Notes: generated by a model not told the origin, from the sequence alone. A stretch of DNA of 56,117 nucleotides from Mycobacterium sp. (GCA_011620645.1 WOYS01000057.1:4388-60504); one strand, 5' to 3'. Shown: positions 25,025-35,538, numbered from the stretch's first letter. Made by a program: numbers and translations.

Positions 25025-26053
25025 ATGACGCCTTCGCGCCGGGAAGCCCCAGACCGCAACCTCGCCCTCGAGCTTGTCCGTGTCACCGAAGCAGGAGCCA
25101 TGGCCGCAGGCCGTTGGGTCGGCCGCGGCGACAAGGAAGGCGGCGACGGGGCCGCCGTCGACGCCATGCGTGAGCTGGTGAACTCCGTGTCCATGCGTGG
25201 CGTGGTGGTCATCGGGGAGGGCGAGAAGGACAACGCCCCGATGCTCTACAACGGCGAAGAGGTCGGTAACGGCGACGGGCCGGAGTGCGATTTCGCGGTC
25301 GACCCCGTTGACGGCACCACCCTGATGAGCAAGGGCATGCCCAACGCCATCGCGGTGCTCGCGGTCGCCGAGCGCGGCGCCATGTTCGATCCGTCGGCGG
25401 TGTTCTACATGCACAAGATCGCCGTCGGCCCGGACGCCGCCGAGGTCATCGACATCACTGCGCCGATCGCCGAGAACATCAAGCGGGTCGCCAAGGTGAA
25501 GAACTCCAGCGTCGCCGACCTCACCGTCTGCATCCTGGACCGGCCGCGGCACGCCCAGCTGATTTCCGACGTCCGCAAGGCCGGTGCGCGTATCCGGCTC
25601 ATCTCCGATGGCGATGTTGCCGGCGCCATCGCGGCCTGCCGCCCTGGGTCGGGCACCGACCTGCTGGTCGGTATCGGCGGCACCCCCGAGGGCATCATCG
25701 CCGCCGCGGCCATCCGCTGTATGGGCGGCGCGATCCAGGCCCAGCTCGCCCCCACCGACGATGACGAGCGCCAGAAGGCCATCGACCGTGGCTACGACCT
25801 CGATCGGGTGCTGCACACCGAGGATTTGGTCTCGGGTGAGAACGTGTTCTTCTCCGCCACCGGCGTCACCGACGGCGATCTGCTCAAGGGCGTCCAATAC
25901 TCCGGCGGCGGCGCGACCACCCAGTCGATCGTGATGCGGTCCAAGTCCGGCACCGTCCGGATGATCGAGGCCTACCACCGGCTGGCCAAGCTCAACGAAT
26001 ACTCCTCGGTGGATTTCACCGGCGATTCGACCGCGGCACACCCACTTCCCTGA
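25025..26053 (+). CDS. glpX: Class II fructose-1,6-bisphosphatase
   Basis: A 342-residue GlpX-type phosphatase essential for gluconeogenesis; counterpart of Rv1099c. The metal-binding Li-sensitive phosphatase motifs are visible: [18 protein letters not shown], then [15 protein letters not shown], and later [11 protein letters not shown] with [15 protein letters not shown] and [11 protein letters not shown]. Length and order match the family. ATG 25025 ([14 protein letters not shown]) is probably the first base of a leaderless mRNA. It is followed 28 bp on by fumarase, so the two form a central-carbon operon. Confidence 0.95.
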   Translation: MTPSRREAPDRNLALELVRVTEAGAMAAGRWVGRGDKEGGDGAAVDAMRELVNSVSMRGVVVIGEGEKDNAPMLYNGEEVGNGDGPECDFAVDPVDGTTLMSKGMPNAIAVLAVAERGAMFDPSAVFYMHKIAVGPDAAEVIDITAPIAENIKRVAKVKNSSVADLTVCILDRPRHAQLISDVRKAGARIRLISDGDVAGAIAACRPGSGTDLLVGIGGTPEGIIAAAAIRCMGGAIQAQLAPTDDDERQKAIDRGYDLDRVLHTEDLVSGENVFFSATGVTDGDLLKGVQYSGGGATTQSIVMRSKSGTVRMIEAYHRLAKLNEYSSVDFTGDSTAAHPLP

Positions 26054-26081
26054 CCCTCCCCGACCCAAGAAAAGGATGCAG

Positions 26082-27509
26082 ATGACCGACAGCGTTGTCG
26101 AACGTCAGGCCGGCCAAGGCGAATACCGGATCGAGCACGACACCATGGGCGAGGTCCGGGTACCGCTCAAGGCCCTGTGGCGCGCGCAGACACAGCGTGC
26201 GGTGGAGAACTTCCCGATCTCGTTCCGTCCGCTCGAGCGGACCCAGATCCGCGCGATGGGACTGCTGAAGGGCGCCTGCGCGCAGGTCAACAAGGACCTG
26301 GGTCTGCTGGCGCCCGAGAAGGCCGACGCCATCATCGCCGCCGCCGCCGAGATCGCCGACGGCCTGCACGATGACCAGTTCCCCATCGACGTCTTCCAGA
26401 CCGGGTCGGGTACCAGCTCAAACATGAACGCCAATGAGGTCATCGCGTCCATCGCGGCGGCCAACGGCGTCACGATCCACCCCAACGACGATGTCAACAT
26501 GTCGCAGAGCTCGAACGACACCTTCCCCACCGCCACGCATATTGCGGCGACGGAAGCCGCTGTGCGCCACCTGATCCCAGCGTTGGAGATCCTGCACGAG
26601 TCGCTGACCGTCAAGGCACGGCAGTGGCGCACCACCGTCAAGTCCGGCCGCACCCACCTGATGGATGCCGTGCCCGTGACACTCGGCCAGGAGTTCGGCG
26701 GCTATGCCCGCCAGATCGAGGCCGGTATCGAACGTGTGAAGGCGACGCTCCCCCGTCTGGGCGAGCTGGCCATCGGCGGCACCGCGGTCGGCACCGGCCT
26801 CAACGCCCCCGACGGCTTCGGCGCCATGGTCGTCGACGTGCTGGTGGATCAGACCGGCATTGCCGAACTACGCACCGCCGCAGACTCTTTCGAGGCTCAG
26901 GCCGCCCGCGACGGGCTCGTCGAGGCGTCCGGCGCGCTGAAGACCATCGCCGTCTCGCTGACCAAGATCGCCAATGACGTGCGCTGGATGGGCTCGGGCC
27001 CGCTGACCGGGCTCGGCGAGCTCCAGCTGCCCGATCTGCAGCCGGGTAGCTCGATCATGCCGGGCAAGGTCAATCCCGTTCTGCCCGAGGCCGTCACCCA
27101 GGTCGCCGCACAGGTCATCGGCAATGACGCGGCCGTGACCGTCGGCGGCCTGTCCGGCGCGTTCGAGCTGAACGTCTACATCCCGATGATGGCGCGCAAT
27201 GTGCTGGAGTCGTTCAACCTGTTGGCGAATGTCTCGAAGTTGTTCGCCGCCAAGTGCATCGACGGGCTGGTGGCCAACGAGGCGCATCTGCGCGAGCTGG
27301 CGGAGTCCTCGCCGTCGATCGTCACGCCGCTGAACTCGGCGATCGGCTACGAGGAGGCCGCCAAGGTCGCCAAGGAAGCACTCAAGGAGCGCAAGACCAT
27401 CCGTCAGACGGTCATCGACCGCGGCCTGATCGGCGACAAGCTGTCTGAAGCCGAACTCGACAAGCGACTCGACGTGCTGGCGATGGCAAAGGTCAAGCCG
27501 GGCGAGTAG
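26082..27509 (+). CDS. fum: Class II fumarate hydratase
   Basis: A 475-residue fumarase C-type enzyme of the TCA cycle; counterpart of Rv1098c. Landmarks are [33 protein letters not shown], the catalytic segment [20 protein letters not shown] and the signature [12 protein letters not shown]. Iron-sulfur cysteines are absent, as expected for class II. ATG 26082 lies six bases after AAAAGGA; an ATG two codons upstream is less well placed. It is likely cotranscribed with glpX. Confidence 0.95.
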   Translation: MTDSVVERQAGQGEYRIEHDTMGEVRVPLKALWRAQTQRAVENFPISFRPLERTQIRAMGLLKGACAQVNKDLGLLAPEKADAIIAAAAEIADGLHDDQFPIDVFQTGSGTSSNMNANEVIASIAAANGVTIHPNDDVNMSQSSNDTFPTATHIAATEAAVRHLIPALEILHESLTVKARQWRTTVKSGRTHLMDAVPVTLGQEFGGYARQIEAGIERVKATLPRLGELAIGGTAVGTGLNAPDGFGAMVVDVLVDQTGIAELRTAADSFEAQAARDGLVEASGALKTIAVSLTKIANDVRWMGSGPLTGLGELQLPDLQPGSSIMPGKVNPVLPEAVTQVAAQVIGNDAAVTVGGLSGAFELNVYIPMMARNVLESFNLLANVSKLFAAKCIDGLVANEAHLRELAESSPSIVTPLNSAIGYEEAAKVAKEALKERKTIRQTVIDRGLIGDKLSEAELDKRLDVLAMAKVKPGE

Positions 27510-27572
27510 CTTCTCACCCGCGAGCAGACATGAACGGGGGGGTACCCATCGGGACCCACCGCCGATCCGGCG

Positions 27573-28433
27573 TCAAGCGCCGTTGTTGGGTCCCCCGGAG
27601 TTGGCGTCGGGGATATCGGTGATCGGGAAGTTCGGCATCGGCGGCGGTGACGGGGTGGCGGGCAGCGCCGGGATCAGATCGGCGGGGACGTCGTGCAGAT
27701 CGTTTGCGGGCGGGCCGTTTTCACGGCTGCCGTAGGTGCTGCCCGGGGCGCGCTGGCCGAGCAGCCGGCTGACCGTGACCAGGTGGTAGCCATTGGCCTT
27801 GAGCACCGGGATGAACTGCTGGGCCAGGTCGACCGTCGAGGAGTAGGTGTCGTGCAGCAGCACCACCGAACCGGGTTTGATCTGGGTCATCAGGATCTGG
27901 CGGGTGGCACCGAGATTGGCGTCGTTGGCCCAGTCGAACGGGATGACGTCCCAGTTGATATCGGCCAGACCCTGTTTTCCCGCTTCGACCAGCACCTGGT
28001 CATTGATCAGGCCGCCTGCGGTGCGCACCAGCGTGGGCCGCTGACCGGTGGCGGCCTCGATGGCGTCGGTGGCCTTGCTGAACTGGGCCGGGATGTCCGC
28101 AGCCGGAATGGCCGTCATGTTGGGGTGTTCCCAGGTGTGACTGGCGATCTCCATCCCGGCCTCGGCGATGCGCCGGGCACCGGCCGGGTTGGCGGCGACC
28201 TTGTTGCCGATGAGGAAGAAGGTCGCCTTGGCGTCGTTGTCGGCGAGGACCTTCAGCAGTCTGTCGGTGTAGGGGCTTGGGCCGTCGTCGAATGTCAGTG
28301 CCACGCACTTGGCCACCGCGCAGTCCACGGTGTCGGCGTCCGCCGTGCGGATGTGCCCGCTCAGCGTGCCTGCGACCACGATCAGCACCGCGGCGACCAC
28401 AACGGCGACCGTCCACAACCAGGCGCGACTCAC
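27573..28433 (-). CDS. Exported polysaccharide deacetylase (NodB domain)
   Basis: A 286-residue protein, counterpart of Rv1096. A signal-anchor helix (LWTVAVVVAAVLIVVAGTL, 6-24) is followed by a NodB domain at about 43-235: TFDDGPS gives the catalytic base and metal Asp (D49, D50), SHTWEHPNM gives the metal His pair (H99, H103), and DWANDAN and LLHDTYSST are later motifs. The C-terminal 45 residues are Pro/Asn-rich. The known homologue removes acetyl groups from peptidoglycan, helping lysozyme resistance; the same role is inferred here. Confidence 0.9.
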   Translation of the reverse strand: MSRAWLWTVAVVVAAVLIVVAGTLSGHIRTADADTVDCAVAKCVALTFDDGPSPYTDRLLKVLADNDAKATFFLIGNKVAANPAGARRIAEAGMEIASHTWEHPNMTAIPAADIPAQFSKATDAIEAATGQRPTLVRTAGGLINDQVLVEAGKQGLADINWDVIPFDWANDANLGATRQILMTQIKPGSVVLLHDTYSSTVDLAQQFIPVLKANGYHLVTVSRLLGQRAPGSTYGSRENGPPANDLHDVPADLIPALPATPSPPPMPNFPITDIPDANSGGPNNGA

Positions 28434-28455
28434 GCTGGTAGCCTACCGGCCCTGC

Positions 28456-28498
28456 GATTTGTGGAGCCGCAGCCATCACGGCTGCGGCTCCACAAATC
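28456..28498. terminator. Perfect 19-bp hairpin between phoH2 and the deacetylase gene
   Basis: GATTTGTGGAGCCGCAGCC and its exact reverse complement are separated by a five-base loop (ATCAC). It sits 20 bp downstream of the phoH2 stop and 22 bp upstream of the deacetylase start on the same strand. It probably terminates phoH2 transcription, but no U-tract follows on the minus strand, so a role as an mRNA-stability element or an operator is also possible. Confidence 0.7.
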
Positions 28499-28517
28499 AC
28501 TTCAGGGCAGGTCACTG

Positions 28518-29831
28518 TCAGGGCAGGGCGTCGGGGGTGATCTCTTCGAGCATCTCGGTGACCAGCGCCGCGATCGGGGACCGCTCGCTGCGCGTCAGCG
28601 TGATGTGGGCGAACAACGGGTGCCCCTTCAGCTTCTCGATGACGGCGGCGACACCGTCATGGCGACCGACGCGCAGGTTGTCACGCTGGGCGACATCGTG
28701 GGTGAGCACCACTCGCGAACCGGACCCGAGCCGCGAGAGCACCGTCAACAGCACATTGCGTTCCAGCGACTGCGCCTCATCGACGATCACGAACGAATCG
28801 TGCAGCGACCGGCCGCGAATGTGGGTGAGCGGCAGCACTTCCAGCATTCCGCGGGAGAGCACCTCTTCCAGCACCGCCGGGCTGGCCAGCCCCTCCAGCG
28901 TATCGAAGACGGCCTGCGCCCACGGGCCCATCTTCTCGCTCTCGCTGCCGGGCAGATAGCCGAGATCCTGGCCGCCGACCGCATACAGCGGACGGAAGAC
29001 GACGACCTTGCGCTGGGTGCGGCGTTCGAGTACGGCCTCCAGGCCGGCGCACAGCGCCAGCGCGGACTTACCGGTGCCGGCCTTACCACCCAGCGACACG
29101 ATGCCGACGGATTCGTCGAGCAGCAGATCGAGGGCGACGCGTTGTTCGGCTGACCTTCCCCGGAGGCCGAACACTTCGCGATCACCTCGCACCAGCTGAA
29201 CGCGCTTGTCCGCATTGACCCGGCCGAGTGCCGAAGAGCCACCGCCGAGCAGCCGGACACCGGTGTGGCAGGGCAGATCCCGCGCGGAAGCCAGATCGAG
29301 ATCGCCATCGGCGAACAGGGTGTCGACCTCCTCGGCGGCCACATCGAGCTCACCCATGCCGGTCCAGCCCGACGTCACCACATCCTGCGCGTGGTACTCG
29401 TCGGCGGTCAGGCCGACCGCGCCCGCCTTGACGCGCAGCGGGATGTCCTTGCTCACCAGCGTGACGCGTTTGCCCTCGGCGGCCAGGTTGGCCGCACAGG
29501 TCAGGATGCGGGCATCGTTGGTGTCGGTGCGGAAGCCCACCGGCAGCACCGTCGGATCACTGTGATTCAACTCGATGTGCAGCACACCGCCGTGTTTACC
29601 TACGGGAATCGGTTGATCGAGCCGCCCGTGCTCCAATCGCAGGTCGTCGAACAGACGTAGGGCTTGGCGGGCGAACCAGCCAAGTTCGTGATGGTGCCGT
29701 TTGGCCTCCAACTCGCTGATAACCACGAGAGGGACAACCACCTCATGCTCGGCGAACCGTGTGCATGCCCAGGGATCGGACAGCAGCACGGAAGTGTCGA
29801 GCACGTAGGTCCGGATCGGCGAATCGGTCAC
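28518..29831 (-). CDS. phoH2: PhoH2: PIN-domain ribonuclease fused to PhoH ATPase
   Basis: A 437-residue two-domain protein, counterpart of Rv1095. An N-terminal PIN domain ([12 protein letters not shown] with D12, [18 protein letters not shown]) occupies about 8-145, and a C-terminal PhoH ATPase has Walker [12 protein letters not shown] at about 250 and Walker [10 protein letters not shown]. Mycobacterial PhoH2 is known to be a sequence-specific RNA helicase and ribonuclease with a toxin-like role. The start is GTG 29831 ([10 protein letters not shown]). A short upstream frame overlaps its start and could be the partner PhoAT. Confidence 0.95.
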   Translation of the reverse strand: MTDSPIRTYVLDTSVLLSDPWACTRFAEHEVVVPLVVISELEAKRHHHELGWFARQALRLFDDLRLEHGRLDQPIPVGKHGGVLHIELNHSDPTVLPVGFRTDTNDARILTCAANLAAEGKRVTLVSKDIPLRVKAGAVGLTADEYHAQDVVTSGWTGMGELDVAAEEVDTLFADGDLDLASARDLPCHTGVRLLGGGSSALGRVNADKRVQLVRGDREVFGLRGRSAEQRVALDLLLDESVGIVSLGGKAGTGKSALALCAGLEAVLERRTQRKVVVFRPLYAVGGQDLGYLPGSESEKMGPWAQAVFDTLEGLASPAVLEEVLSRGMLEVLPLTHIRGRSLHDSFVIVDEAQSLERNVLLTVLSRLGSGSRVVLTHDVAQRDNLRVGRHDGVAAVIEKLKGHPLFAHITLTRSERSPIAALVTEMLEEITPDALP

Positions 29832-29961
29832 GAGGCGCTCCTAGACCTCCGCGGCCCCACGGAAGCGTTCGGCGGGCACCGCGGTACCGGGGACCGGGGC
29901 CGGTCCCGTTCTCGCGAAAAGATCGGGTACCGCCCGGACAGCAAAGCAATTCGCTAGCCAT
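29743..29961 (-). CDS. Candidate PhoAT-like small protein overlapping phoH2
   Basis: A 72-residue basic, Arg/Gly-rich frame ([20 protein letters not shown], ending MHTVRRA) starts at ATG 29961 and overlaps the phoH2 start by 89 bp. In M. tuberculosis and M. smegmatis a short gene, phoAT, lies immediately upstream of and overlaps phoH2, encoding its antitoxin-like partner; position and size fit. I cannot compare the sequence, and overlapping open frames are common in GC-rich DNA, so this stays tentative. Confidence 0.4.
   Translation of the reverse strand: MASELLCCPGGTRSFRENGTGPGPRYRGARRTLPWGRGGLGAPRDRFADPDLRARHFRAAVRSLGMHTVRRA
29890..29907. promoter_or_regulatory. GC-rich palindrome in the phoH2 leader
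   Basis: GGGACCGGGGCCGGTCCC is an 18-base perfect palindrome about 60 bp upstream of the phoH2 start, inside the candidate PhoAT frame. As RNA it would fold into a stem of about seven pairs; as DNA it could be an operator. The role is unknown. Confidence 0.4.
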
Positions 29962-30030
29962 CGGATTTGACGCTACCCCCGCTTCGCGAGGTGCGCCCGC
30001 CAGGCGCGCCGGGTCAACCAGCGCAACAGG

Positions 30031-30861
30031 TTACGCGCCGGTGAACTCTTTTAACTCTGGTTCCTCGGCGACACCCCATGCGGCGATGCGGTCGGCGATC
30101 ACCGCACGCCGGGCGGCATCATCGAAGATGCCGGCCGCGGCGACGGTGGCCCGCTTGCCGGCGTAGGCCTCGATATCGCCGCCGACGACATCCAGGGCCG
30201 CGGCACGGCTGGCAATGGCGCTGACCGTCTCGGCGCGGGTGTCGGTGCCCAGGCAGTGCGCGACCAGGTTGGCGAAGAACTCCTCGTGGCGCTCCTCGTC
30301 GGCTGCGATCCGGCCTATGAGCCCCTTGAGGGTGGGCTCGTCGACCTGCGCCTCAAGATTGCGGGTGAACACGGCGTGCGTGCGCTCGAAGAACGCCATG
30401 AACACCAGGGTCTCGATCTGGGTCAGGCGGTCGGCGCGGTAGCCCTTCATCACATGCGCGACGCGGATGTCCTCGTTGGCGGCCGGATCGACTTCCCGGG
30501 TGACCACCAGGTAGTTGCGCAGCACGATGGCGTGCAGGTGCTCTTCGGCCGTCCACCGGCCGATCCAGCGGCCCCACTTCTCATCGAGGATGAAGTGCTC
30601 GACGATCTCGCGGTGGTGTGCGGCGAGGTTGTCCTTGGTGATGAGCAGGATCTCGCACGCGTCGGTGACCGATTCGGGCAGCGTCACCTGTGATGAATCC
30701 CAGTCCTTACCGCCGAGGAACGCGAAATTCTCGCCCTGGTCGAACGGCACGTAGTCGTGTCCGTACCAGGGCTCCTCGGAGGCGAGGTGGCGCGACAGAT
30801 TCTCCGACACGACCGGCTCAAGCTCGAGGATCAACGCGTTGGCAACGGGTTTCTCAGCCAT
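30031..30861 (-). CDS. desA2: Acyl-[ACP] desaturase DesA2
   Basis: A 276-residue ferritin-like di-iron protein, counterpart of Rv1094. Iron ligands are seen in TAEEHLHAIV (E107, H110), in AFFERTH (E160) and in AADEERHEEF (E189/E190, H192). Soluble acyl-ACP desaturases use this geometry to introduce double bonds into long acyl chains for mycolate precursors; DesA2 is divergent from plant enzymes and its reaction is less certain. ATG 30861 is six bases from a TACAGT -10 box, so its mRNA is likely leaderless. glyA precedes it on the same strand by 68 bp. Confidence 0.93.
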   Translation of the reverse strand: MAEKPVANALILELEPVVSENLSRHLASEEPWYGHDYVPFDQGENFAFLGGKDWDSSQVTLPESVTDACEILLITKDNLAAHHREIVEHFILDEKWGRWIGRWTAEEHLHAIVLRNYLVVTREVDPAANEDIRVAHVMKGYRADRLTQIETLVFMAFFERTHAVFTRNLEAQVDEPTLKGLIGRIAADEERHEEFFANLVAHCLGTDTRAETVSAIASRAAALDVVGGDIEAYAGKRATVAAAGIFDDAARRAVIADRIAAWGVAEEPELKEFTGA

Positions 30862-30929
30862 AAACTAACTGTAACCCGCATTCACACGTTTCTCGAAATC
30901 GCGTGCCGCGTGTCATGCGGAAGGTGATT

Positions 30930-32396
30930 TCAGAGGGTCAGGCCCGGGTACAGCGGGTTGGCCGCCAGGATCTCTGCGGAGGCGGCGTGGACCCGATCGG
31001 CGACGCCGTCGGCCAGCGTGTACTTGGCTTTCGACGGTCCGTTCACGGCGGCGCAGGGTTCGGTGTTCTTCAGCACCTCGACGACCAGCTCGGCCACCCG
31101 GTCGAAGTCGGCGACCCCGAATCCGCGGGTGGTCAGCGCCGGTGTGCCGAACCGGATTCCGCTGGTGTACCAGGCGCCGTTCGGGTCGGCCGGGATGGCG
31201 TTGCGGTTGGTGACCACACCGGCGTCCAGCAGTGCCGATTCGGCCTGACGCCCGGTCAGCCCGAACGAGGTGACGTCCAGCAGCACCAGGTGGTTGTCGG
31301 TGCCGCCGGTGACCAATCGGGCACCACGCTTGAGGAAGCCCTCGGCCAAGGCCTTGGCGTTGTCGGCGACGGCCTGGGCGTAGTCGCGGAATGCGGGCTG
31401 ACGCGCCTCGGCCAGCGCGACAGCCTTGGCCGCCATCACATGCGCCAGCGGGCCACCGAGCACCATCGGGCAGCCCTTGTCGACCGCGGGTGCGTACTCC
31501 TCGGTGGCCAGCACCAGACCGCCGCGCGGTCCGCGCAGCGATTTGTGGGTCGTGGTGGTGGTGACGTGGGCGTGCGGCACCGGGTCCTCGTCGCCGGTGA
31601 ACACCTTGCCGGCCACCAGGCCGGCGAAGTGGGCCATATCGACCATCAGGGTGGCGCCGACCTCGTCGGCGATCTCGCGCATCGTGGCGAAGTTGACCCG
31701 GCGAGGGTAGGCGGAGTAGCCGGCGACCAGGATCAGCGGCTTGAACTCGCGGGCCGCGGCGGCGACGGCGGCGTAGTCGATCAGGCCGGTCTCCGGGTCC
31801 GTCCCGTAGCTGCGCTGGTGGAACATCTTGCCGGACACATTGGGCCGGAAGCCGTGGGTGAGGTGCCCGCCGGTTTCCAGCGACATGCCGAGCAGTCGCT
31901 GGTTGCCGAGCTTGGCGCGCAGCTTCTCCCAGTCCTGTTCGGACAGGTCGTTGACGTGCTTGGCGCCCAGCTCGGCCAACGCGGGGGTCTCGATGCGGGT
32001 CTGCAGGATCGCCCAGTAGGCCACCAGGTTGGCGTCGATACCGGAGTGCGGCTGGGCGTAGGCGTACGGGGCGCCGAACAGTTCACGGGCGTGCTCGGCG
32101 GCCAGCGCCTCGACGGTGTCGACGTTCTGGCAGGCGGCGTAGAACCGGTGCCCGATGGTGCCCTCGGCGTACTTGTCGGAGAACCAGGTGCCCATGGTCA
32201 GCAGCACGGCCGGCGAGGCATAGTTCTCGCTGGCGATGAGCTTCAGCGAATCCCGTTGATCGGCAAGCTCTTTGCGGGTCGCAGCGGCGATGCGGGGTTC
32301 GACGGACTCGATCACCGCAAGCGCGGCCCGGTAGGCCTCGCTCGCGGTGGCGGCGTATTCGACGCCCGGAGCGGTCAACGACGAGTCGGCAGTCAT
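30930..32396 (-). CDS. glyA: Serine hydroxymethyltransferase, long form with insert
   Basis: A 488-residue GlyA that interconverts serine and glycine with tetrahydrofolate. PLP lysine K285 lies in [15 protein letters not shown]; the motifs [25 protein letters not shown] and [10 protein letters not shown] are intact. It is about 60 residues longer than the 426-residue GlyA1 of M. tuberculosis, mostly because of a segment at about 132-165 ([20 protein letters not shown] onward) before [14 protein letters not shown]. An insert at this place is the published marker shared by some Actinobacteria and Chlamydiae. The gene sits at the usual glyA1 locus next to desA2 and coaA. Confidence 0.94.
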   Translation of the reverse strand: MTADSSLTAPGVEYAATASEAYRAALAVIESVEPRIAAATRKELADQRDSLKLIASENYASPAVLLTMGTWFSDKYAEGTIGHRFYAACQNVDTVEALAAEHARELFGAPYAYAQPHSGIDANLVAYWAILQTRIETPALAELGAKHVNDLSEQDWEKLRAKLGNQRLLGMSLETGGHLTHGFRPNVSGKMFHQRSYGTDPETGLIDYAAVAAAAREFKPLILVAGYSAYPRRVNFATMREIADEVGATLMVDMAHFAGLVAGKVFTGDEDPVPHAHVTTTTTHKSLRGPRGGLVLATEEYAPAVDKGCPMVLGGPLAHVMAAKAVALAEARQPAFRDYAQAVADNAKALAEGFLKRGARLVTGGTDNHLVLLDVTSFGLTGRQAESALLDAGVVTNRNAIPADPNGAWYTSGIRFGTPALTTRGFGVADFDRVAELVVEVLKNTEPCAAVNGPSKAKYTLADGVADRVHAASAEILAANPLYPGLTL

Positions 32397-32444
32397 GCCT
32401 CCAGCCTAAACGCCGTGGTGACGCCGGCCGTCACCTACCGGCGG

Positions 32445-33659
32445 TCAGCCCGCCCGCAGGCTGGACGGGATCAGCGGCTCGTCCAGCAGCCTGCCGAAAC
32501 GTTCGGTCAGCGATACCTCCACCGGCCGGTCATCCAGCCACCTCTTCAGCAGCCGGTAACCCTCGACGTAGGTGCTGGTGTAGGCGCGCCACAGCGGTGA
32601 GGACAGGAAGCGCAGCATCTGCCGGGCCCGCTCGTCGCTGACCAGCAGCCAGCGGCTCAGGTAAGCGACCACATCGTCGACGTCGCGGTGTTCGTCGTGC
32701 AACATCAGCGCCGCGTCCTGACGCACATCGGCCAGCGCGGCGGCCGCCTCGGAGATCGACGCCGAGCGCTCTCCGTCGAAACGCAGCCCCAGGTCGGCGT
32801 AGATCTCGGACGCCCACGGCCCCCACCGAGAACCCACGACGGCGTAGAGCGCCAGGTCCGCCAGCCCCTCGGCCATCAGGCATTGCGGGGTGTTGACCAG
32901 GAAGATGGTCTGCTCGTCCTGCCCGTCACGCGCCACCAGACCGGCCTCCTTGCGGCAGTGCTCGGTGTGGTGGCCGGGATAGGACTCGTGCGCGACGAGC
33001 CGCGGCAGGTTGGACATCTGCTGCTTGAGGTCGGCGTTGACCGCGACCGTCGATGTGTAGTCACCGAGGTAGTAGTTGAACCCCGACCACGGCTTGTCGG
33101 TGACGACCTCGTAGTTGATCGTCTCGCTGTCGGGCAGCGGGTAGGTGGCGCGCACCTTGTCCCGCAGCGCCGAGGAGAAGGCGTGAATGCTCTCCTCGAG
33201 ACGTTCCGGCGGGATCTCCTCGCTCGACCGGTAGGCCTGCAACCGCTGCGCGAGTGGGCCGCTGCCGCCCAGCGCTTCGTCGAGCAGGCGGTGTGCATCG
33301 CGATAGCGATCCTGGTCGCCCTTGACGATGTCGACGTCGAAGTACTCGCGGACCTCGTCGACGAACCCGACGTCCTCGCCCGCGAACTTGCGGGCGGCAC
33401 ACGCCAGTGCCTTCAGGTGGGCGGCCAGGTAGCCGGAACGCTGCGGGTCGAGGCCGTCCACGCGTGGCACCTCGGCCAGCAGGCACTGGGCCTGGCGGGC
33501 CAGGTCGGCCGGGTGGGGGGTGGGCTCGTCGGCGACCTGGCGGCGCAGCGCCTGATCACCGGTGAAGGAGTCCACGTAACCTTCCTCGACCCGGTCGAAG
33601 CGCAGACCGAGCAAGAGGTACTCACGAATCAGCGTCCCTGAATCCATACCGGCGCTCAT
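32445..33659 (-). CDS. DUF885 family putative metallopeptidase
   Basis: A 404-residue protein whose hallmark is [17 protein letters not shown], an HExxPGHH zinc-binding motif of the DUF885 family related to M32/M2-like gluzincins. A Glu downstream in [11 protein letters not shown] would complete the metal site. No signal peptide is visible, so a cytosolic peptidase is likely. ATG 33659 ([15 protein letters not shown]) is divergent from coaA by 30 bp. It lies between glyA and coaA, where M. tuberculosis has no such gene by my recollection. Confidence 0.82.
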   Translation of the reverse strand: MSAGMDSGTLIREYLLLGLRFDRVEEGYVDSFTGDQALRRQVADEPTPHPADLARQAQCLLAEVPRVDGLDPQRSGYLAAHLKALACAARKFAGEDVGFVDEVREYFDVDIVKGDQDRYRDAHRLLDEALGGSGPLAQRLQAYRSSEEIPPERLEESIHAFSSALRDKVRATYPLPDSETINYEVVTDKPWSGFNYYLGDYTSTVAVNADLKQQMSNLPRLVAHESYPGHHTEHCRKEAGLVARDGQDEQTIFLVNTPQCLMAEGLADLALYAVVGSRWGPWASEIYADLGLRFDGERSASISEAAAALADVRQDAALMLHDEHRDVDDVVAYLSRWLLVSDERARQMLRFLSSPLWRAYTSTYVEGYRLLKRWLDDRPVEVSLTERFGRLLDEPLIPSSLRAG

Positions 33660-33689
33660 TCCGTCAACCGTAGATGCAAGACTTGCCAT

Positions 33690-34622
33690 ATGCCGCGGCC
33701 CAGCGAGCCGAGCCCATATGTGGAGTTCGACCGGACCCAATGGCGCTCGCTGCGCATGGCGACCCCGTTGGCACTGAATGAATCCGAATTGACCGGCTTG
33801 CGTGGTCTCGGTGAATCGATCGACCTGCTGGAGGTCGAAGAGGTCTACCTGCCGCTGGCCCGGTTGATCCATCTGCGGGTCGACGCACATCAACGGTTGT
33901 TCGCCGCCACCGAGGAATTCCTCGGTGAGCAGACCTCCGACCGGCCTGTGCCATTCATCATCGGCGTCGCGGGCAGCGTCGCCGTCGGCAAGTCCACCAC
34001 CGCGCGCGTGCTCAAGGCGCTGCTGGGCCGCTGGGAGCACCACCCCCGCGTCGACCTGGTGACCACCGACGGCTTCCTCTACCCGAACTCCGAGCTACTG
34101 CGCCGAAACATCATGCATCGCAAAGGTTTCCCGGAGAGCTATGACCGCCGGGCGCTGATGCGATTCGTCACCGCGGTGAAATCGGGTGCCGACAAGGCCT
34201 GCGCGCCGGTGTATTCACACCTGATCTACGACATCGTGCCGGGCGAGAAGCAGATGATCCGCCGGCCCGACATCCTCATCCTCGAGGGCCTCAACGTGCT
34301 GCAGACCGGGCCCGCGCTGATGGTCTCGGATCTGTTCGACTTCTCGCTCTACGTCGACGCCCGCGTCGAGGACATCGAGCAGTGGTACATCTCCCGGTTC
34401 CTGTCGATGCGGGCCGGCGCGTTCGCCAACCCGGCGTCGCACTTCCACCACTATTCGACGCTGACCGACGATCAGGCCGTGTTCGCCGCCCGCGACATCT
34501 GGCATTCGATCAACCGGCCCAACCTGATCGAGAACATCCTGCCGACCCGGCCGCGGGCCACCCTGGTGCTGCGCAAGGACAGCGACCACTCGATCAACCG
34601 GCTGCGACTCCGGAAGCTCTAG
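33690..34622 (+). CDS. coaA: Pantothenate kinase type I
   Basis: A 310-residue CoaA, the first committed step of coenzyme A synthesis; counterpart of Rv1092c. The P-loop is [15 protein letters not shown] (about 92-106), and the family segments [37 protein letters not shown] and [10 protein letters not shown] are all present. Feedback-regulating CoA-binding residues cannot be judged here. ATG 33690 ([15 protein letters not shown]) is well conserved. Confidence 0.96.
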   Translation: MPRPSEPSPYVEFDRTQWRSLRMATPLALNESELTGLRGLGESIDLLEVEEVYLPLARLIHLRVDAHQRLFAATEEFLGEQTSDRPVPFIIGVAGSVAVGKSTTARVLKALLGRWEHHPRVDLVTTDGFLYPNSELLRRNIMHRKGFPESYDRRALMRFVTAVKSGADKACAPVYSHLIYDIVPGEKQMIRRPDILILEGLNVLQTGPALMVSDLFDFSLYVDARVEDIEQWYISRFLSMRAGAFANPASHFHHYSTLTDDQAVFAARDIWHSINRPNLIENILPTRPRATLVLRKDSDHSINRLRLRKL

Positions 34623-34740
34623 CAGCCGAATCCGGCGGGCCGCAGCGTACGTCGAAGCGTTCCTGCAGGTTGTCGAGTGCGCGGCGCAATCTCTCACGTT
34701 GCCGCCGGTGGCGGTGACACCGGTCAGCCCGCCATGGCGG

Positions 34741-35538
34741 CTAACGCCCGTGCCTGCGGTGCCGCAGGGTGTAGTCGCGCAACGCGCGCAGGAAGTCGAC
34801 CCGCCGGAACGCCGGCCAGTGCGCCTCGGTGAACCACATCTCCGAATAGGCGCTTTGCCACAGCAGAAATCCGGACAGCCGCTGCTCGCCGGAGGTCCGG
34901 ATGACGAGGTCGGGGTCGGGCTGGCCGGAGGTGTAGAGGTTCTCCGAGATGGCCTCGACGGTGACCGACTCGATGAGCTGTTCGGCGGTCAGACCGTTGG
35001 CCACCTGCTTGCTCAGCAAACCCCGTACCGCATCGACGATCTCCTGCCGGCCGCCGTAGCCGACAGCCACGTTGACCTGCAGAGCGCCTTCAGCTGCGGT
35101 GCCCACCGAGCCCTCCACGGCCTCGCGGAGCCGGCGTGCCGGCTCTTCGCCGAGCAGTTCCAGATCGCCGACCGTCCGCACGCTCCAGCGATTGGCCGGC
35201 GCGCAGATCTCCTCGACCACATCGGTGATGATGTCGATGAGCGCGCCGAGCTCTTCGGGGTCACGCTGCAGATTCTCGGTCGAGAGCAGATACACCGTCG
35301 TCAGCTCGATGCCCGCCGCCTGGCACCAGCGCAGCATCTCGGCGATCTTCGCCGCGCCCTTGCGATAGCCGTAGCTGACGTCGTCGAATCCCGCGTCGCG
35401 GGCCCACCTGCGATTGCCGTCACACAATACGGCGATATGGCGCGGGAGGTCAGACTTGGCCTGCGCCAGCTCTCTGCGCAACTGCAATTCATACAGCCGG
35501 TAGGCCGGCTCCTTGAGTCGCGGCGGGATGATCTCCAC
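34741..35538 (-). CDS. Short-chain (2Z)-prenyl diphosphate synthase, Rv1086-type
   Basis: A 265-residue cis-prenyltransferase. The diphosphate-binding Asp is D40 in AVLCDGNRRWA, followed by GYRKGAAKIAEMLRWC, and the C-terminal signature is DLVIRTSGEQRLSGFLLWQS with SEMWFTEAHWPAFRR. In M. tuberculosis the homologue Rv1086 makes omega,E,Z-farnesyl diphosphate, which the second enzyme (Rv2361c) extends to decaprenyl diphosphate for cell-wall synthesis. GTG 35538 (VEIIPPRLKEPAYR) matches homologues; TTG 35544 is an alternative. Two residues decide chain length in this family but I cannot assign them with certainty. Confidence 0.9.
   Translation of the reverse strand: MEIIPPRLKEPAYRLYELQLRRELAQAKSDLPRHIAVLCDGNRRWARDAGFDDVSYGYRKGAAKIAEMLRWCQAAGIELTTVYLLSTENLQRDPEELGALIDIITDVVEEICAPANRWSVRTVGDLELLGEEPARRLREAVEGSVGTAAEGALQVNVAVGYGGRQEIVDAVRGLLSKQVANGLTAEQLIESVTVEAISENLYTSGQPDPDLVIRTSGEQRLSGFLLWQSAYSEMWFTEAHWPAFRRVDFLRALRDYTLRHRRHGR

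Noticed and set aside
24971-26068. Extension of the DUF4245 frame to 580 codons
   Set aside because: It runs antisense through glpX; the conserved protein begins at [11 protein letters not shown].
27541-27572. GC-rich stretch with GGGGGGTACCC after fum as a terminator
   Set aside because: The pairing is short and overlapping; no stable stem that I would defend.
30903-32600. A 565-codon plus-strand frame opposite glyA
   Set aside because: Antisense shadow of glyA with Gly/Val/Arg-rich composition.
34623-34740. A short minus-strand segment reading RERLRRALDNLQERFDVRC between coaA and the Z-prenyl synthase gene
   Set aside because: Coding-like in places, but it lacks a convincing start and overlaps the coaA 3' end; too short to support as a gene.
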